In this document: positions 49,540 to 61,880 of the stretch, in pieces
Layout of the letters: each line of letters begins with the position of its first letter
Numbering within the stretch: position 1 is the first letter of the stretch
Assembly (NCBI RefSeq): GCF_009389715.1
Contig: NC_052409.1
Span: 3,189,275-3,253,274, forward strand
Source: Phoenix dactylifera
Lineage: Eukaryota; Streptophyta; Magnoliopsida; Arecales; Arecaceae
Direction of reading: 5' to 3'
Length of the DNA stretch: 64,000 nucleotides
Position numbers and translations under genes: made by a program
The notes under the pieces: generated by a model
Told to the model about the DNA's origin: nothing
What the model saw: the letters and a program-made list of their open reading frames with translations, nothing else
Databases searched by the model: none

Positions 49540-50470
49540 CTTCTTTCCTCATTTTTCTTTTCGTATTAGAGTCTTCAAAAAACAGCTTAACTAAAAGATG
49601 GGTAAAGAATAAGGAAGGAGAAAAAAAAATAAAGAATTGTGACATAGAAGAAAATATTTTCTATTTCCAGAAGATAACATGACGAGAATTATGAAGTAGT
49701 TTGGGAAAAAGGTCCTAACATCTATAATTCTTATGCTTAATTTCATAACCAAAAAAACAACAGAAATGAGAACAATTTTCTAATTTGGTACGCTCATGAG
49801 ATTGTAATTGCACAAAATAATACATCTAAAAAACTTGAGTAAGGTGTAATTGGGAGTAATGACAAAAAGATGCTCATAGGGAGGTTAGTTACCGATGAGC
49901 AAAGAAAAGATGTAGTTAATAGTATAAATAGCAATGAAAACAGTTTCTCCCCGAAACGTTAAGGCAGAAATAAGCGAGGCATGCACTCTTTCCAATATGT
50001 GCCCGTGCTTACCTTTTAACCTTCTATCTTATTGAGATGTGCCCGGACAGAATGCTGAAGAATAAAGCTTTTTTGTTTCAAAAAAAGTAAGATAATTCTG
50101 TTCTTCATACTCCATAGCATTATCGGTGTGAAAGATTTTAATTTTTTTAAAAAATTTGGGTTTGAACCATTTTGGCAAAGGTAGTATAATTATCAGGTAG
50201 TTAACCGTGCATAAGATAAAACAAAGTAAAACAAGAAAAATCATTGACAAAAATAATAAAATAGCATGAACTGTCTATTAGTACTAACAAGAGATGGATC
50301 CCAAATACCAGAATATACTAAATCAAATAATTTATAAGAGATAGTATCACTATTAAAAAAAGATAATGTGGTTTGTTTTGCAAGTTGATAAAAATGACAT
50401 TCAACATGTTCGTTTCACGATACCTAATTTGCCGATAGAAATTAAAGAATATAACTGACAAAAAAAAATA
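49540..50470 (-). mobile_element. Ty1/copia LTR retrotransposon fossil, integrase region
   Basis: Minus-strand pieces match the Copia integrase and the stretch after it; a short diagnostic word is IKIFHTDNAMEYEEQNYL, followed by CPGTSQ. Only part of the polyprotein region is present. The element is degraded, with many breaks, and no terminal repeats were found on either side. It is an old fossil without coding ability. Confidence 0.75.
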
Positions 50471-52267
50471 ACCCAAACAAGAGTGCCTGACATTTAGAGA
50501 AGAAAAGAGATGATATCAAAGAAGCTGCGGTGTTCAGGTCTTTTGTCAGGAAGACAACAAAATGCCATTGTAGGTGAAATGAGTATCAATTATTGAAGTC
50601 TATCTATATATCTCTCTATATATGTCTATATTTATGTGTATATATATGTGATATCCAGAAGGAATGACATTATCAAAATCAGATTCGCTCACCGGGCAAT
50701 GCCGATTTAATGAATCAAACAGTTTCGCTTGCCTCTTCTTGGAGATTTTTTTTTTCTTTTTTTGAGAAAAAGTTTCACTTGCCTTTTCGTTTAAACTTTC
50801 TAGACGGAGAGGAGTTCCATCCGAGGCATGGGGCCCTTGCTAGTTTACCGATGAGGGCAACTGGACCTTGGTATGTGGATTCATTTAAGAGGAAACGAGG
50901 CTTGGAGGAACCGCTCGAATCACTCAAACGCTCGGCTCACGTTTAGGCAACCGTACGGGGGAAGAGGCACGTGAAGCTCTTGACGGTGTAGTAGTACACT
51001 AGTACTGTACTAGTATATGGGCCTCAAACAATGAAGTCTAAGCTACAAACAAAATTTATTTTGAACATGCGGACAAGGCATTTTTTACTTTAGTGATCAT
51101 AGCCCTCGAGATCCTGGATTTGAGTCTCTATTGGTGCATCCCCAGATATTTAGAACCAAATAAGGGGCATCATCTACCTTCGTTTTGGATCTTGATCAAA
51201 TGCCTTGATCAAGATACTTATGCAGGACTAAGAAATCCAAATAATATCTTCCAGCTGGTATTTTATGCCTTGATCCTGAATACTTATGCAAGACTAAGAA
51301 ACTTAAATAATATCTTTCAGCTGGTATATCAGGTAAGATCCTAAGGTGTGACAATGAGAGAATCCTGATCCCTTCTTCGCAGTTGCCTATCATTTGATTC
51401 AAAGCAAGGTGTTGGAGCTGGCGATTCAGTAAGGCTGTCCTAGCATTGGTCGGCAGCCCAAGTATACCATCTCACTATTTTGAAAGTTAACCTTGAGTGA
51501 GAGCAAAATTCAGCCTCGGTCTCCTGCGTATGCCTAACGTTCAAAGCGTTGGTTACAAAGGCGTGGACCTGAGAATGTCCGTTTAAGACTGGTAGTTCAT
51601 ATGACCCCTTTAGAAGTTAGTAGATATTCAACACACAAGCTTCTCATGCTCCCGACACCACTTCCAAGCAGCTGCCATTTCAGAATCCTTGTGTTAAAGG
51701 TCCACAACTAATTGGTATGTGAATCTCTATCAGAAACTAATGTATCTTGTTGTTTATTATATTGCTCTTTAATACATTTTCCAACTGATAACTAGGCTGA
51801 AACTGGTATCTTGTTATTGATCACATTGCTTGTTAATGTATTTTCGAAGCAATAATTAGGCTTAGACTGGCTGAAATGTGTTTCTTTTGGGAACTAATTA
51901 CATGCCAAATGATGCACAAACCAGCTATGATCGTGATAGCAGGCCTATGTGGATATATAGTATGCAAAACACTTCATATGATGCACATCCATGAACATGC
52001 ATCTGATATTCAGTAGAATGAGAGAATGTCTTTGTTCCATAACACAAACCACTATGAAGGAAATATCCATAAGAATAATGTGCTGTAGAGTCTGTATGAA
52101 GACAATACACACGGACATGTCATCTCCATTAAGATGGAAACTGTTTTGATTGGCAACTCTTCTTCCTTGATGCTTATATACATCGATGCACGAGAAACAA
52201 TTTCTTTATGATCTCATGCTGGCAGTCAAGATTATTCGACTGACACGATGATCTCAAGTCTTAACAC
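50471..52267. other. Spacer with TRIM-like LTR fragments
   Basis: At 51206-51345 the phrase ATACTTATGCAGGACTAAGA, with ATAATATCTTCCAGCTGGTA, occurs twice in a row in diverged form. It resembles the LTR interior of the TRIM at 25297-25732. The rest has short open frames without resemblance to known proteins. Confidence 0.45.
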
Positions 52268-52735
52268 GGTTTGTTTGGCAGTAATTTTGACCAGTTATAA
52301 GTTGACAAGAGGAAGAATTCAATGAAATTTCCCACCCCACCAAAATCAAACTTATTTACTGAAAACAGAACTTATCATTTTCGCTCTCAAATATACTTCC
52401 AACATATTCAGACAAGCAATACGAATGGAATTTTGAATATTCACCCAAACTGCATTTGGAAGAAAAGTTTACTTGAAGTAAATAGGTCAACTTACTCCTA
52501 TTCCTTTTTACTCTGAAATAAATTACTCCAACCTACTAATTTATTCATGGAATAAATATGATAAGGGAATTTGGAAGGCAAAAAATGTGTACCAGCTTTT
52601 TCAAAAATTTCTATTTTATCTTTTTCAAAAAGTGGTTTAACTCAAGTATTCCAATAAGTGTTTGGCTGAAAAGGGATTGGAATAACCAAGTTAAATGACT
52701 TTCACCCCTTCTTATTCTGCTTCCAAACAAAGCCC
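52268..52735. mobile_element. MITE candidate
   Basis: The left end GGTTTGTTTGGCAGTAA and the right end TTCTGCTTCCAAACAAAGCC (reverse complement GGCTTTGTTTGGAAGCAGAA) form an imperfect inverted repeat. The 468-base interior is AT-rich and without an open frame. The target duplication is not clear. Confidence 0.5.
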
Positions 52736-53228
52736 GAGTATTTTGAAATTCAGTTCATAACAGCCAACAGTGAACAGTGAACCGACAGATATTCACTGTA
52801 AGACTAATATCTTAAATGGCAGTGATATAACACAGAAAGAACCAATGGTTAAGAAAAGCTTAAATTATGCATAAAACAGAAATAATGCTCAGATGATCTC
52901 AGAAAGATCATATTAGATCCACACTAGCTGTATACTTTAGAGGCGTAGGGCCTCAAACATGTGGAGATGTTGTAAGATGGACCATGCAAGGTTAAACCAA
53001 CAAAATGCATTGTTGTTACTAAAAGGAATACTATACAGACCTTGCACAACATTATTCCCATTCTTTGCATGCTCCCTAGAAGCAAGCAAATCCTTTGACC
53101 AACATTTGCAGCCACTGCAGACCACCATTTTAGGTTTTCTCTTTCCTGCAAACTTCTGTAAGGAGGAGCCCCAGCTTTCAAAAGCTCATGAAGTTTAACC
53201 AGGGCAAACCAGTGATGTAACCCCGGAA
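52736..53228 (-). other. 3' UTR of the TOM3-like gene and spacer
   Basis: The stretch immediately below 53229 continues with normal composition for about 300 bases and is probably the 3' UTR. A 102-codon minus-strand open frame there overlaps the last coding exon in a different frame and is not credible as a protein. Confidence 0.45.
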
Positions 53229-56200
53229 TCACTGAATGGGGTGATACTGTGTGATCCCGCGCTTTGGTGGCAATTTCCTCAGGATGAATAGGACTAGAGA
53301 TGAAGGAAGAATTTCAACAAGCTGCAAAAATTTACAAAAGAACCATCAATTGTCATACATATAACATTTTGCCTTCTCAGATAATGTCAGCTAAAAACAA
53401 GCAAGCAACAAAACAAAATACCAAATTTAGGTGGGTAGGAACCATATAACTACTAATTAATGCAGATGATTAATTCAGAATTAATCATAACCAACCAAGT
53501 TATACAGAACAAGCTTACTCATATGTCATCTAGACCGAATCCTAACCAAGTGCATTAGTAAGCAAGGGAGTCCAGGTAAAAGTATCACCCACGATCTAAC
53601 TGGGTCATTTCAAGACAAGCCAGACTTAGATCAGCCCTTGGCTTAGTGAAAAGGGAGTTCAGTTCACAAAGAACGAGTTCAGTTCACAAAGAACAGCACG
53701 ACAAGTTAGCCATCATCTCAAACATATATGAGCAATGAAATTAATGATGCTACCAATACCCATTGCTATAGAAGGATATGCGTCAGGGTTTATAATAAGG
53801 TTGACCTTGTTTAGTGTAAGTTATCTTAAATTACAGTATGACCCAAAGTGGATCATCCCATAACCCATTGATTTCACTGCAAACTTAAAACCATTTCTCT
53901 TCTCATAAAAGCCAGCTAGACAGAAGCAAAGCAGTTGATCAGGAATTTTTTTGCAGACTTCCATTAACTGCAAAATCATACATTTTCTGCTAAAAGTCTC
54001 TATTTCAACTATTCCCAAAGTATCTTAAAGTAAATTTGAACAGTTGCAACTCTCAAGGACAACTATGTTTCTTCAAAAAAGTTTAAGATATATAAATTGA
54101 AGCTTTAAATCTCCTTATTATAAATAATATGATCATACAAAACAAAAGAGATGACAATTTCATCTGCAATAACAGTGTGTGTCTTATCACCATCAAATGA
54201 GCAGCAATTGATGTGTTTTCTGCCCCAGTTTTTGCTACAATGTAATCATACATATGCTCTTCATACATTGCAATGTTGAAAACCGACCAATAATTCTAAG
54301 ACTGACTTGAATGAAAAGTTTGCTCTTGGGGAAGAGTTCAAGGAAGAAGAATGAGTAAAGCTGGAACCATGACTATGTGTACGCTACATTTAAATTTTAT
54401 TTAACATGTAAATTAAGCAAATGTAATTGTTAATTTTTTAATTTTCAAATATTTATGATAGATGGTGAGCCTTGACGCAATGGTAAAGTTGCTTCATTAT
54501 AACCTAAGTTTGTCGGGTTCAGTACACGGAAACGGCCTCTCCGCACAAGGAGGTCAGGCTGCATACATCTCACCTTCTCCCAGATCCTATGGTGGTGAGA
54601 GCCTCGTGCATTAGGATGCCCTTTTTTATTTTTATGACAACATTGCGAAAAAGAATCACCAATACATATTAAATATTAGACCTAATAAATTATTCAGGCA
54701 TGGGTTATTTCATCATATTTAGTTTTAAAGATCTTTTGCTAATGTTTCTCAAAAATTCAATGTGAGCAAACATGTGAACCATTCACATGTATCTGATAGA
54801 TCTATAGCTGATGCTGAAATATAGAGCTTCTCAGGCTCAGGCAATGTGCTACCAATAGACAAGTACTGAGTCTTTGCACTACCATAATACTCAGAGATGG
54901 ATAAGTGTCAACCAACAAATTAAAATTCCCAGCCAAATAGAACATCTCTACCCTCCCACATGGATACTTTATTAAGACACCTAGATACACGAAAAGTGCA
55001 TATTCATGTAAAATCATTGTTAACCTCTATGTTTAGCTGCTTGCCTACACTGGTACTATAATGCTTCATATCGATGTATAAACATAGATCAAGCCCGTAC
55101 CAGGTAGTACAAAAAGTTCAATATTGGATGGTTCAGAACATCAAGATCTGCAGCCTTATCGAAGGCACTGAAGCACATCTGCAGAACAAATATTAAATTT
55201 GAAAAGGTAGTTATCAGCAGATAAGGATCGAGACATTTAGACATTGGCCAATGAGGTATAGTATTCACACCTACCATGACACATCTCACCAAAAAACAGG
55301 AGAAACATATAGTTGTGACATAGCCGACCTGTAAACATAAAAGTGGACATAAATAATTAAAATAAACCAAAGATTCTTGAAGCAAAAGCTCAGTTACAAA
55401 AAACAAGAAAGACAGTCTAAATGTACCTCTTGCAACTTTTTGCGTCGCCCTTTGGACTCCACAGGAAAGCGTCGCAACATTAGGAAGAGTCTACCGATAA
55501 GAAAAATATTGATTACAAAAATCAAAGCTGGAAGGATATGCACATAAACTGCATAATTTTTAATATCTCTATATTGTATCATGAACTCTAGAAAGCATGC
55601 TGATTATATCAAAGAACTAGTCCACAGCATTCTCCATGTGAAACTAAGCACAGCACTTGCTTTCCTAACCAATATAGCTTATCTTTTTACATGATCTAGA
55701 CGGTTCAGCAAACACGATAATGTGCTTCGAAGCAGGATGATCCATATCACCAACCTGGTGGACCATCCTTTTCCAATGTTTCTGGGGCATGGGCATATAA
55801 ACTTTTTAACATGTTATAATCAAAGGATAATATAATACAGGTTTATGTTTATCCTTGAATTTTCAAATGCATAAATATGTCCATATTCCTGGGATGTTTA
55901 GCTCAGTATGAAGTATTGCAGAATTAGTGCATAGTGATACAATCAGCAGAAGGAACAGAAAAACAATAGTATCATCAAATGAGGTCCTAGCCCATGTCAC
56001 CATGACATGGCAATACCTGCGATATATCTATACTAAATGAATTTATAGAACAGCTTTGAAGAGATTGTGTCAAGGTATCTACAGTAGGTATTTATCTTAA
56101 GAAATCTCTTGCATGTACTTTTAAGAACAAGTTCTAAACTATATTTCATAAAAAAACTACTATCTCATGAATATTGAATGCTACAGATACGAGAGACTGG

Positions 56201-59200
56201 TTTTTGTACGAAACAAGGAAACATATCTATACTACATGAATTTATAGAAAATTGCAAGTAACACATAAAAATAGAATGCAAGGGGAAACAAGGAAACATA
56301 AGATAGACGTTTAAAACAAACATCAGAAAGTTACCAAGCGTATATATCTTACATAGTACAAGAATTGTACCCGATAAGAAGATTTGTTCCAAAAGAAAAA
56401 ACAAGAACACTCAGACAAGCACATTGTATGAGCATCCTAACATTATTTCCTTTCTAGCTAGCCAGATCATATATAAGTAGAATAACTCTTTGCTTATATT
56501 AGTTGTTCTGTGCATGCAAAGATGCTGTATGATGAGTCCTGCCGCATGATGAGTAACTACCAATAAACGAGCATGTGGATATCAAGATCCATCAGACTAT
56601 GAAAGCATGGAGATGAATAACATATGTCTCACCTCCCTCCATACAGAAGAAAGATAACGGCGGCGAACAATGAGACACCTGCCATTATAGATACTCTCAC
56701 ATTGTTATAGGTTTACAATAAACAAACCGTATTTCAGCAATATATAGTCATGTGTAGAAAAACCAAGTAATCAGAGCCATACCAGAAAAGAATATCTTGG
56801 ATAGGATGACCAAAGGTTGGATAGGCTTCCACCATATGAGCAACCACAGTGCAATCTGTAAACAGTTAAAATGGGAATCATCCAAGCATCCTATGCTAGA
56901 GCCATCCTAGAAAAATTTTACTATTATTTTGAACTTGAAAGAGCATGATCCCAGAATATATATCCCAAAAGATTTTCTTAGGCACATAAAAAAGAAGCAA
57001 GTCATCAATATCTTTCAAGCAATGGTTTCACTCTTCAAAAGTAACATATTTTCCTTTATTTAACATATGGACGTTGGTGGAAGATTTTAATGACAAATGA
57101 GCATGGCATGTATCAGCCAGCTGGCTCAACATTTATCCAGATAAGATCTTGGCATGTTAAAGTAAGGAGGTTTAAATAAGCCACAATGTGTACATCATAA
57201 TCATGACAAATTGGGTCCAGAAAACAACTTTTATTACTGGCCAACTCGCTGCAGTAACCTCATCCGGAATCATCCAAAGGAGTACATGTTTTCCAATGCA
57301 AATAAGGATGTTCATGCCAGTGGTTGGGTTGGACATGGATTTCAAGCTAGCAAATATGCACATATAACAATGTCAATATGTTACTTATGCTATAATTATT
57401 GCTACCAAGAATCAGATACTAATTAGTAAGTGCTAATTGCTAGATCTATTGTTATTAAGATTGCTATTATTACCTGTATATGTACCAGTAAATGTGACCC
57501 AATATGCATTATGTAGTCACGTCACCGCCAGCACATGGTAACTACCCTTCAAAACATCGACTCTTCGTATGTGCCTCTTTCAGAGTATTGGCTTGCATAC
57601 AAGAAGAGTAGAGAAGGGAAAAGATTTATAATAGGAGGAAAAATGCCTTCATCTAGAGATCATGTTCTCATGATTTTCCCATTTAATCATAATGATAGCA
57701 AAAACACACCAGGCATTTTATCCATGCAGTCAAAGCTATTTTCAAGCATGTTTCCTGCAATTCCAACGATGGCTTTAAATTTTAGTTGACTGTAGATTAT
57801 TCCATGTTATTCTCATTATGAATGAGTATTTACCCACAAAGTATTGAGATGCAAATTGTTGGATGCATTTCAATCACCAAATGACAATATCAAGTTCATA
57901 TGCACATTAATTGCATGGCTACTGAAGTCTGCAAATGGAAAATATTCTAGACAAGTATTCTGTTTTTAGATTTCAATTCATCTACTGTGATGACAATAAT
58001 TATAAATTTCCAATAATCAACCCTCAGAGAGAGAGAGAGAGAGAGACTACCAACAACACAATGCACAGAATCATGACCCTACTTTTACCCCTAGCATCAC
58101 AATAAAGAAATCATCTGCCTCTCTTGGAGTTTCATTATTCATCATGCAGAGCATCAACTATGTCCTTACCTGAATAACATAAACTGCTGCATTAATTGTA
58201 TAGAAAGTCAGCCTAAGCCCTTCAGTAGATACTGCTAGTGCCTGCCATACATTGCATTTCAAAAATTTAATATAAAGAGAAACTAGGATAGGATCCAGAG
58301 TCCAGACTAATAACTTCAAAAAGAACAGAAGTTGAAAGCCAACCTGATAATATATCTCTGCCCAAAACAATACCAAGAGTGCATAGGTAGTGAAGAAAGC
58401 AAGACCCGGAAGATCGAGAAGAATATGCTGGATGATCTGGAAAGAATAACCAACAAAAGCTATAGCATAAATCCACTACAAATAAAACACCACGGGACGA
58501 GGACGGGAAAGAATGAGGCAAACCTCAGGCTTTAGTCGTTGCACACTCCGACGAAATACAAAGACAACCGACCGAACTGCAAGGAACCAGACTTTCACCA
58601 AAAGAAGGGGGCTCAGCACATTTATATTAAATTAGTTAAGATGGACACTTACCCCCATTGACGAGGAAATTCAAGAAATGAAAAACCTTTTGCGTTGTCC
58701 AACCAACCTCCGGAACTCTACATTCAATTCTTAGCAATTGGATCTGCAAAATAAACCACCTCAGTACCAAATGATGGTCACTACAACTTACAATCCCAAG
58801 TTCACAATTTTTTTTAAAAAAAGCAGTGCGATCGATCAAATAAAGCACTCCTTTCACAAAACGCAAGTGGTTGTGATCAAATAAAACTTTTAGAAACAGT
58901 AAAAGAGAATTACAATCGTATTATTTATCTTTATGCTCCAAATGTTTCAAACTTTCGGTTCTGACTGCGAGATTGCTTGTGTGTGAGAACAAATAAATAC
59001 CAACCCTATGGATTGTAACAAGAAAAGAACAAGTTCTTGAACCCTACATCACAGGATTGAAAGCACAGCACACGGCAACCGGTTCTAAACTTCTTTTTTT
59101 TAAAAAAAAAAAAACAAAGAAAGAAAGAAAGGAAAGAAAAATCGATTTGAACTTATCCATGGAATTGATAGGAGAGATATAGAAAGAAAGATTACGAGAG

Positions 59201-59345
59201 CGACAGCTGAAACGAATCCGAAGAGCCCAGCGAGGGTTTGGAAGATCCGATCCTGCCACAAGGTCGAGTCGTTCACCTCGGCCCACCAATCCCAGGCGTT
59301 CTTCAGCGAAAACGCGGCTACCGACGAGTCCATCGGACTCGCCAT
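53229..59345 (-). CDS. TOM1/TOM3-type multipass membrane protein (tobamovirus multiplication family)
   Basis: Family members are seven-pass proteins of the vacuolar membrane; in Arabidopsis TOM1 and TOM3 are host factors on which tobamovirus replication complexes assemble. Eleven exons close in phase to 867 bases (288 residues): 59345-59196, 58743-58653, 58576-58524, 58436-58344, 58241-58170, 56855-56783, 56678-56633, 55490-55427, 55328-55275, 55178-55101 and 53321-53229. Hallmarks are [15 protein letters not shown] near the start, [75 protein letters not shown] and the end [18 protein letters not shown]. The length equals the family norm within three residues. The start at 59345 (MASPMDSSV) is favoured over an in-frame upstream ATG near 59462 because family members begin shortly before the WxxEVN segment. 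The intact frame argues for a functional gene. The neighbouring remorin favours TOM3 orthology (At2g02180). Confidence 0.94.
54465..54634 (+). mobile_element. Au-type SINE in intron 10 of the TOM3-like gene
   Basis: The head GAGCCTTGACGCAATGGTAA is the A box region of the Au SINE family, followed by GTCGGGTTCAGTACACGGAA (degenerate B box), GGTCAGGCTGCATAC and a T-rich tail GCCCTTTTTTATTTTT. TTATGA(T/C)A occurs just before and after the element and may be its target duplication. The copy is diverged from the family consensus as I remember it. Confidence 0.8.
58026..58048. repeat. (GA)n microsatellite
   Basis: About 11 GA units lie within intron 5 of the TOM3-like gene. Confidence 0.9.
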
Positions 59346-59985
59346 GGACTCCCTTCCCGTAAAGCCAAATTTTCCCGCGACCAGAGAGGGGCCTGGGCGA
59401 GCGGAGGCGTCGAAGATTCGAGAACTCGAGAGGGTGAAAATAATCCCCAAAGAAGAGGGCAAGAAAAGGGAGCGAAATGGCTTTCGATTGCAACAAGGTG
59501 AAACACCGTGCGGGCCGATGGATTTGGACGGGATCGATACGTGTCACTGGTGGGATTCACAGCGCCGACTTGATTATTAGCACGTGTGAGCCGAACAAAA
59601 TATTCTAACTTCTTAAGAATAATGACCGCCGAGGATCTGATATCCGAACTCGTCAGGGATCTAAAGGCACGTTTGGTTGAAGAAAGAAATCAGAATGAGT
59701 TAGTTGGGATTTGGGATAAATCTCATTCCCATTTCCAAAAAAAAAAAAAAAAACCCATCCCCTAAATCTCAGATCCAGCTCCCTCAAATATTCAAATTCT
59801 ATTATTATAGCCAAATGTCAAAAATATCCTTAAATTTTGATTCCTCTTTTTATTTCGATTTCGGCCATGCACCTTAGCGAACATTTAAGAGAATTCTGCC
59901 TCTATTCAGTTCCAAGGGAGAAAAAGTAAAACATGAGATCAAGTTTTATTAGCAAAAAAGATTTCTTTCACCACTACCATACCAT
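59346..59985 (-). promoter_or_regulatory. Leader and promoter of the TOM3-like gene
   Basis: The first 220 bases are GC-richer and probably contain the 5' UTR; CGATACGTGTCACTGG near 59534 and TAGCACGTGTGAG near 59579 carry ACGTG cores. At 59670-59760 GGCACGTTTGGTTGAAG and a following A-run resemble one end of a MITE, but I could not find the other end. Confidence 0.4.
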
Positions 59986-60270
59986 ATGATACAACAAGAT
60001 TTTTGTTGTATGTTGCGACTGCTCCACGACATTCAACATCTGCTAGGTGAATGCATCTCCCACCAGGCCTCTCATGTTTATAGAAAAAGCAATAGTGAAG
60101 CAGATTGGATGGCCTTCTACACGGCTCATCATTCCGGCGACTTCATATGGATGGACCAAGCTTTTGTTCTGTCTTCTCTGCTGTCTATTTTATTTTCTGA
60201 CTTTTTGGGCACTGCTCATATCCGTTATGTGTGTGAGCCGTCAATGAACCAAAAAATAAAAAAATAATAA
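59986..60270 (+). mobile_element. LINE 3' fragment, RNase H end
   Basis: The open frame reads LLHDIQHLLGECISHQASHV, then YRKSNSEADWMAFYTAHHSG, the usual end of the RNase H-like domain (RVT_3) in plant L1 elements (HVYREANxAADW). It ends in DFLGTAHIRYVCEPS and an A-rich tail at about 60249-60270. The element is truncated at its 5' end. The last part is shared with the tails at 38855 and 62265. Confidence 0.72.
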
Positions 60271-60599
60271 TGATATGCCAAGGAAAAGAATAATTCAAGC
60301 ATTATGGTTGGCCTTTATATTATTGCACTTGTAAGCCAACGAAGGGCCGCAGAATTATCACACTCATCTGTTGATTTTAGATGCAAAAATGCTTCATTAT
60401 ATCCGTTCTCTAACCACACCAGATGCACATCATCACTGAGTACTCGGTTTTTCCTGTGAGAGTTTCTTCGCATGAAATCCGAGGTCCATGGACATACTCA
60501 ACTATTATGTCAACATACAAGGTTGTCACTTGAGTACAAATATGCAATAAAGTTCAGACGATGCTGATACAAAGGCAAATACGTTGTCATGGTGAGATT
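60271..60599 (-). other. Probable 3' UTR of the RraA-like gene
   Basis: The stretch immediately below the stop codon at 60600 has ordinary composition and no gene, and is most simply the 3' UTR plus spacer. Confidence 0.4.
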
Positions 60600-61106
60600 T
60601 CAAACAGTCAACTCCGTCCTAGAAACTAGAATACCATCACTATCTGCGTAAAGCCACTCACCATCACATAGCCTCGTTCCAGCAATATTTACTGGGACGT
60701 GCTTTTCTCCAATTCCCTTCTTGTTGGCTTTCATTGGATGTGAAGCCAAAGCTCTCACCCCAATATCACAACCGTTGATCTCGTCGACGTCCCTTATGCA
60801 GCCATTGACCAGTATACCAGCCCATCCATTGTTCTGAGCTTGTTGAACAGGGTTGCCACCCAATATAGCACTGCGCATGCTTCCGCCACCGTCAACAACC
60901 AGAACTCTACCATTACCTTTCTCCTCGAGGAATTCTCGCACAAGAACATTGTCCTCGAAAACCTTGAGAGTGACAATGGGGCCAGAGAAAACCTGCCGCC
61001 GCCCGTAGATTTGGAAGATCGGCTGAAGCGCACGAAGCTCGCCATTCTGGATTAGGTGTGGATGTGCGTCACAAACTTCAGCAGTAGCCAATGGTAAAGC
61101 AGCCAT
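60600..61106 (-). CDS. RraA-like protein, probable 4-hydroxy-4-methyl-2-oxoglutarate aldolase
   Basis: A single uninterrupted coding exon of 168 codons plus stop, the usual length for plant RraA-like proteins. In bacteria RraA binds and inhibits RNase E, but most relatives are metal-dependent class II aldolases that cleave 4-hydroxy-4-methyl-2-oxoglutarate and decarboxylate oxaloacetate. The aldolase signature G-X20-R-D-X2-E is present as G84, R105, D106 and E109, within ILGGNPVQQAQ and LVNGCIRDVDEI. The end ADSDGILVSRTEL is typical. There is no evident targeting peptide, so a cytosolic trimer is likely. The start at 61106 (MAALPLATAEVCDAH) is the family start. Directly upstream CTGTAG|GTTAAAACGAGT looks like an acceptor, so a 5' UTR exon probably lies further right. 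Whether the plant protein has the aldolase role in vivo is not shown here. Confidence 0.93.
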   Translation of the reverse strand: MAALPLATAEVCDAHPHLIQNGELRALQPIFQIYGRRQVFSGPIVTLKVFEDNVLVREFLEEKGNGRVLVVDGGGSMRSAILGGNPVQQAQNNGWAGILVNGCIRDVDEINGCDIGVRALASHPMKANKKGIGEKHVPVNIAGTRLCDGEWLYADSDGILVSRTELTV

Positions 61107-61764
61107 ACTCGTTTTAACCTACAGTACCTTTGAGAAAGAAACTTTTAGGATCAGTATCAAATGGTTGCAATGGTTCCTTTCAACAACAATCATCAGAGGT
61201 GCAGTGCTTTCAAAGATACCAAAATATGAAAGTTGACAACCATGATATGTGAAGATACAAGCAGATAGAATCACATCGATGCCCTCTCTGACAGCAAGAA
61301 GGGAATCACAATTAGTTGAACCAACAGACCAAAATCGTTGAGCTAATTAGCACAAATATTCCACATGGCATGCCTAGCTTAAGAAATCTACAGTTCTCGT
61401 GAGCTTCATTGATGCAGAAGAAGATTCCACCATCACAGAAGTGAAGGCAAAATGCCTAGCGAAGTTTCACTGAAGCAGAAAAGACCTGCATTTTGTAGGC
61501 CAAGGTTTGTAGCGAAAACTTACCATAAACTCATTACACAGCTTAGCAATCTGTATATCAACATTGTTTCTAACCAGAGAGCTTGCTAACATTTTAAAAA
61601 CCACCAAGAATCTTGCAATGCTTATTCTTATATCTAAACATAAAGAAGTTTGTTTCACAGCATGTTTGAACAATTCATTGAGCTGCAAATACATGTGAAT
61701 CTGCAAAGCAAAACCAAGACCAGAAAAGGGACAGTTGCAGCAATTATGTAGTCGGCCTCTGTAA
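61107..61764 (-). other. Upstream region or 5' UTR intron of the RraA-like gene
   Basis: A likely acceptor sits 12 bases before the start codon. No matching donor could be fixed in the following 2.9 kb, so the first exon is either among the repeats to the right or outside the window. No other gene is visible. Confidence 0.4.
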
Positions 61765-61880
61765 ATTTGGCCCAGCCCATCCAGCCCTGGGAGGCATGGG
61801 CAGAAAGTTTTCACCCATCTGACTGGGCCGGGCCTGAAACCCACAGCCCATTTAAAATTTAGGCTGGGCTCAGGTTGGCC
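61765..61880. repeat. Motif-echo block built on GGGCTGGGCC
   Basis: Words such as GGCCCAGCCCATCCAGCCC, GACTGGGCCGGGCCTG and TAGGCTGGGCTCAGGTTGGC follow each other. The block has the same architecture as those at 3310, 4078, 37541 and 39905. A weaker relative with AGGCCTGAACTTGAGCCAGG lies at 63065-63175. Confidence 0.55.

Noticed and set aside
53229-59345. A virus-derived insertion, because of the family name tobamovirus multiplication
   Set aside because: TOM1/TOM3 are host membrane proteins; the spliced gene structure and seven-pass protein are those of a normal plant gene.
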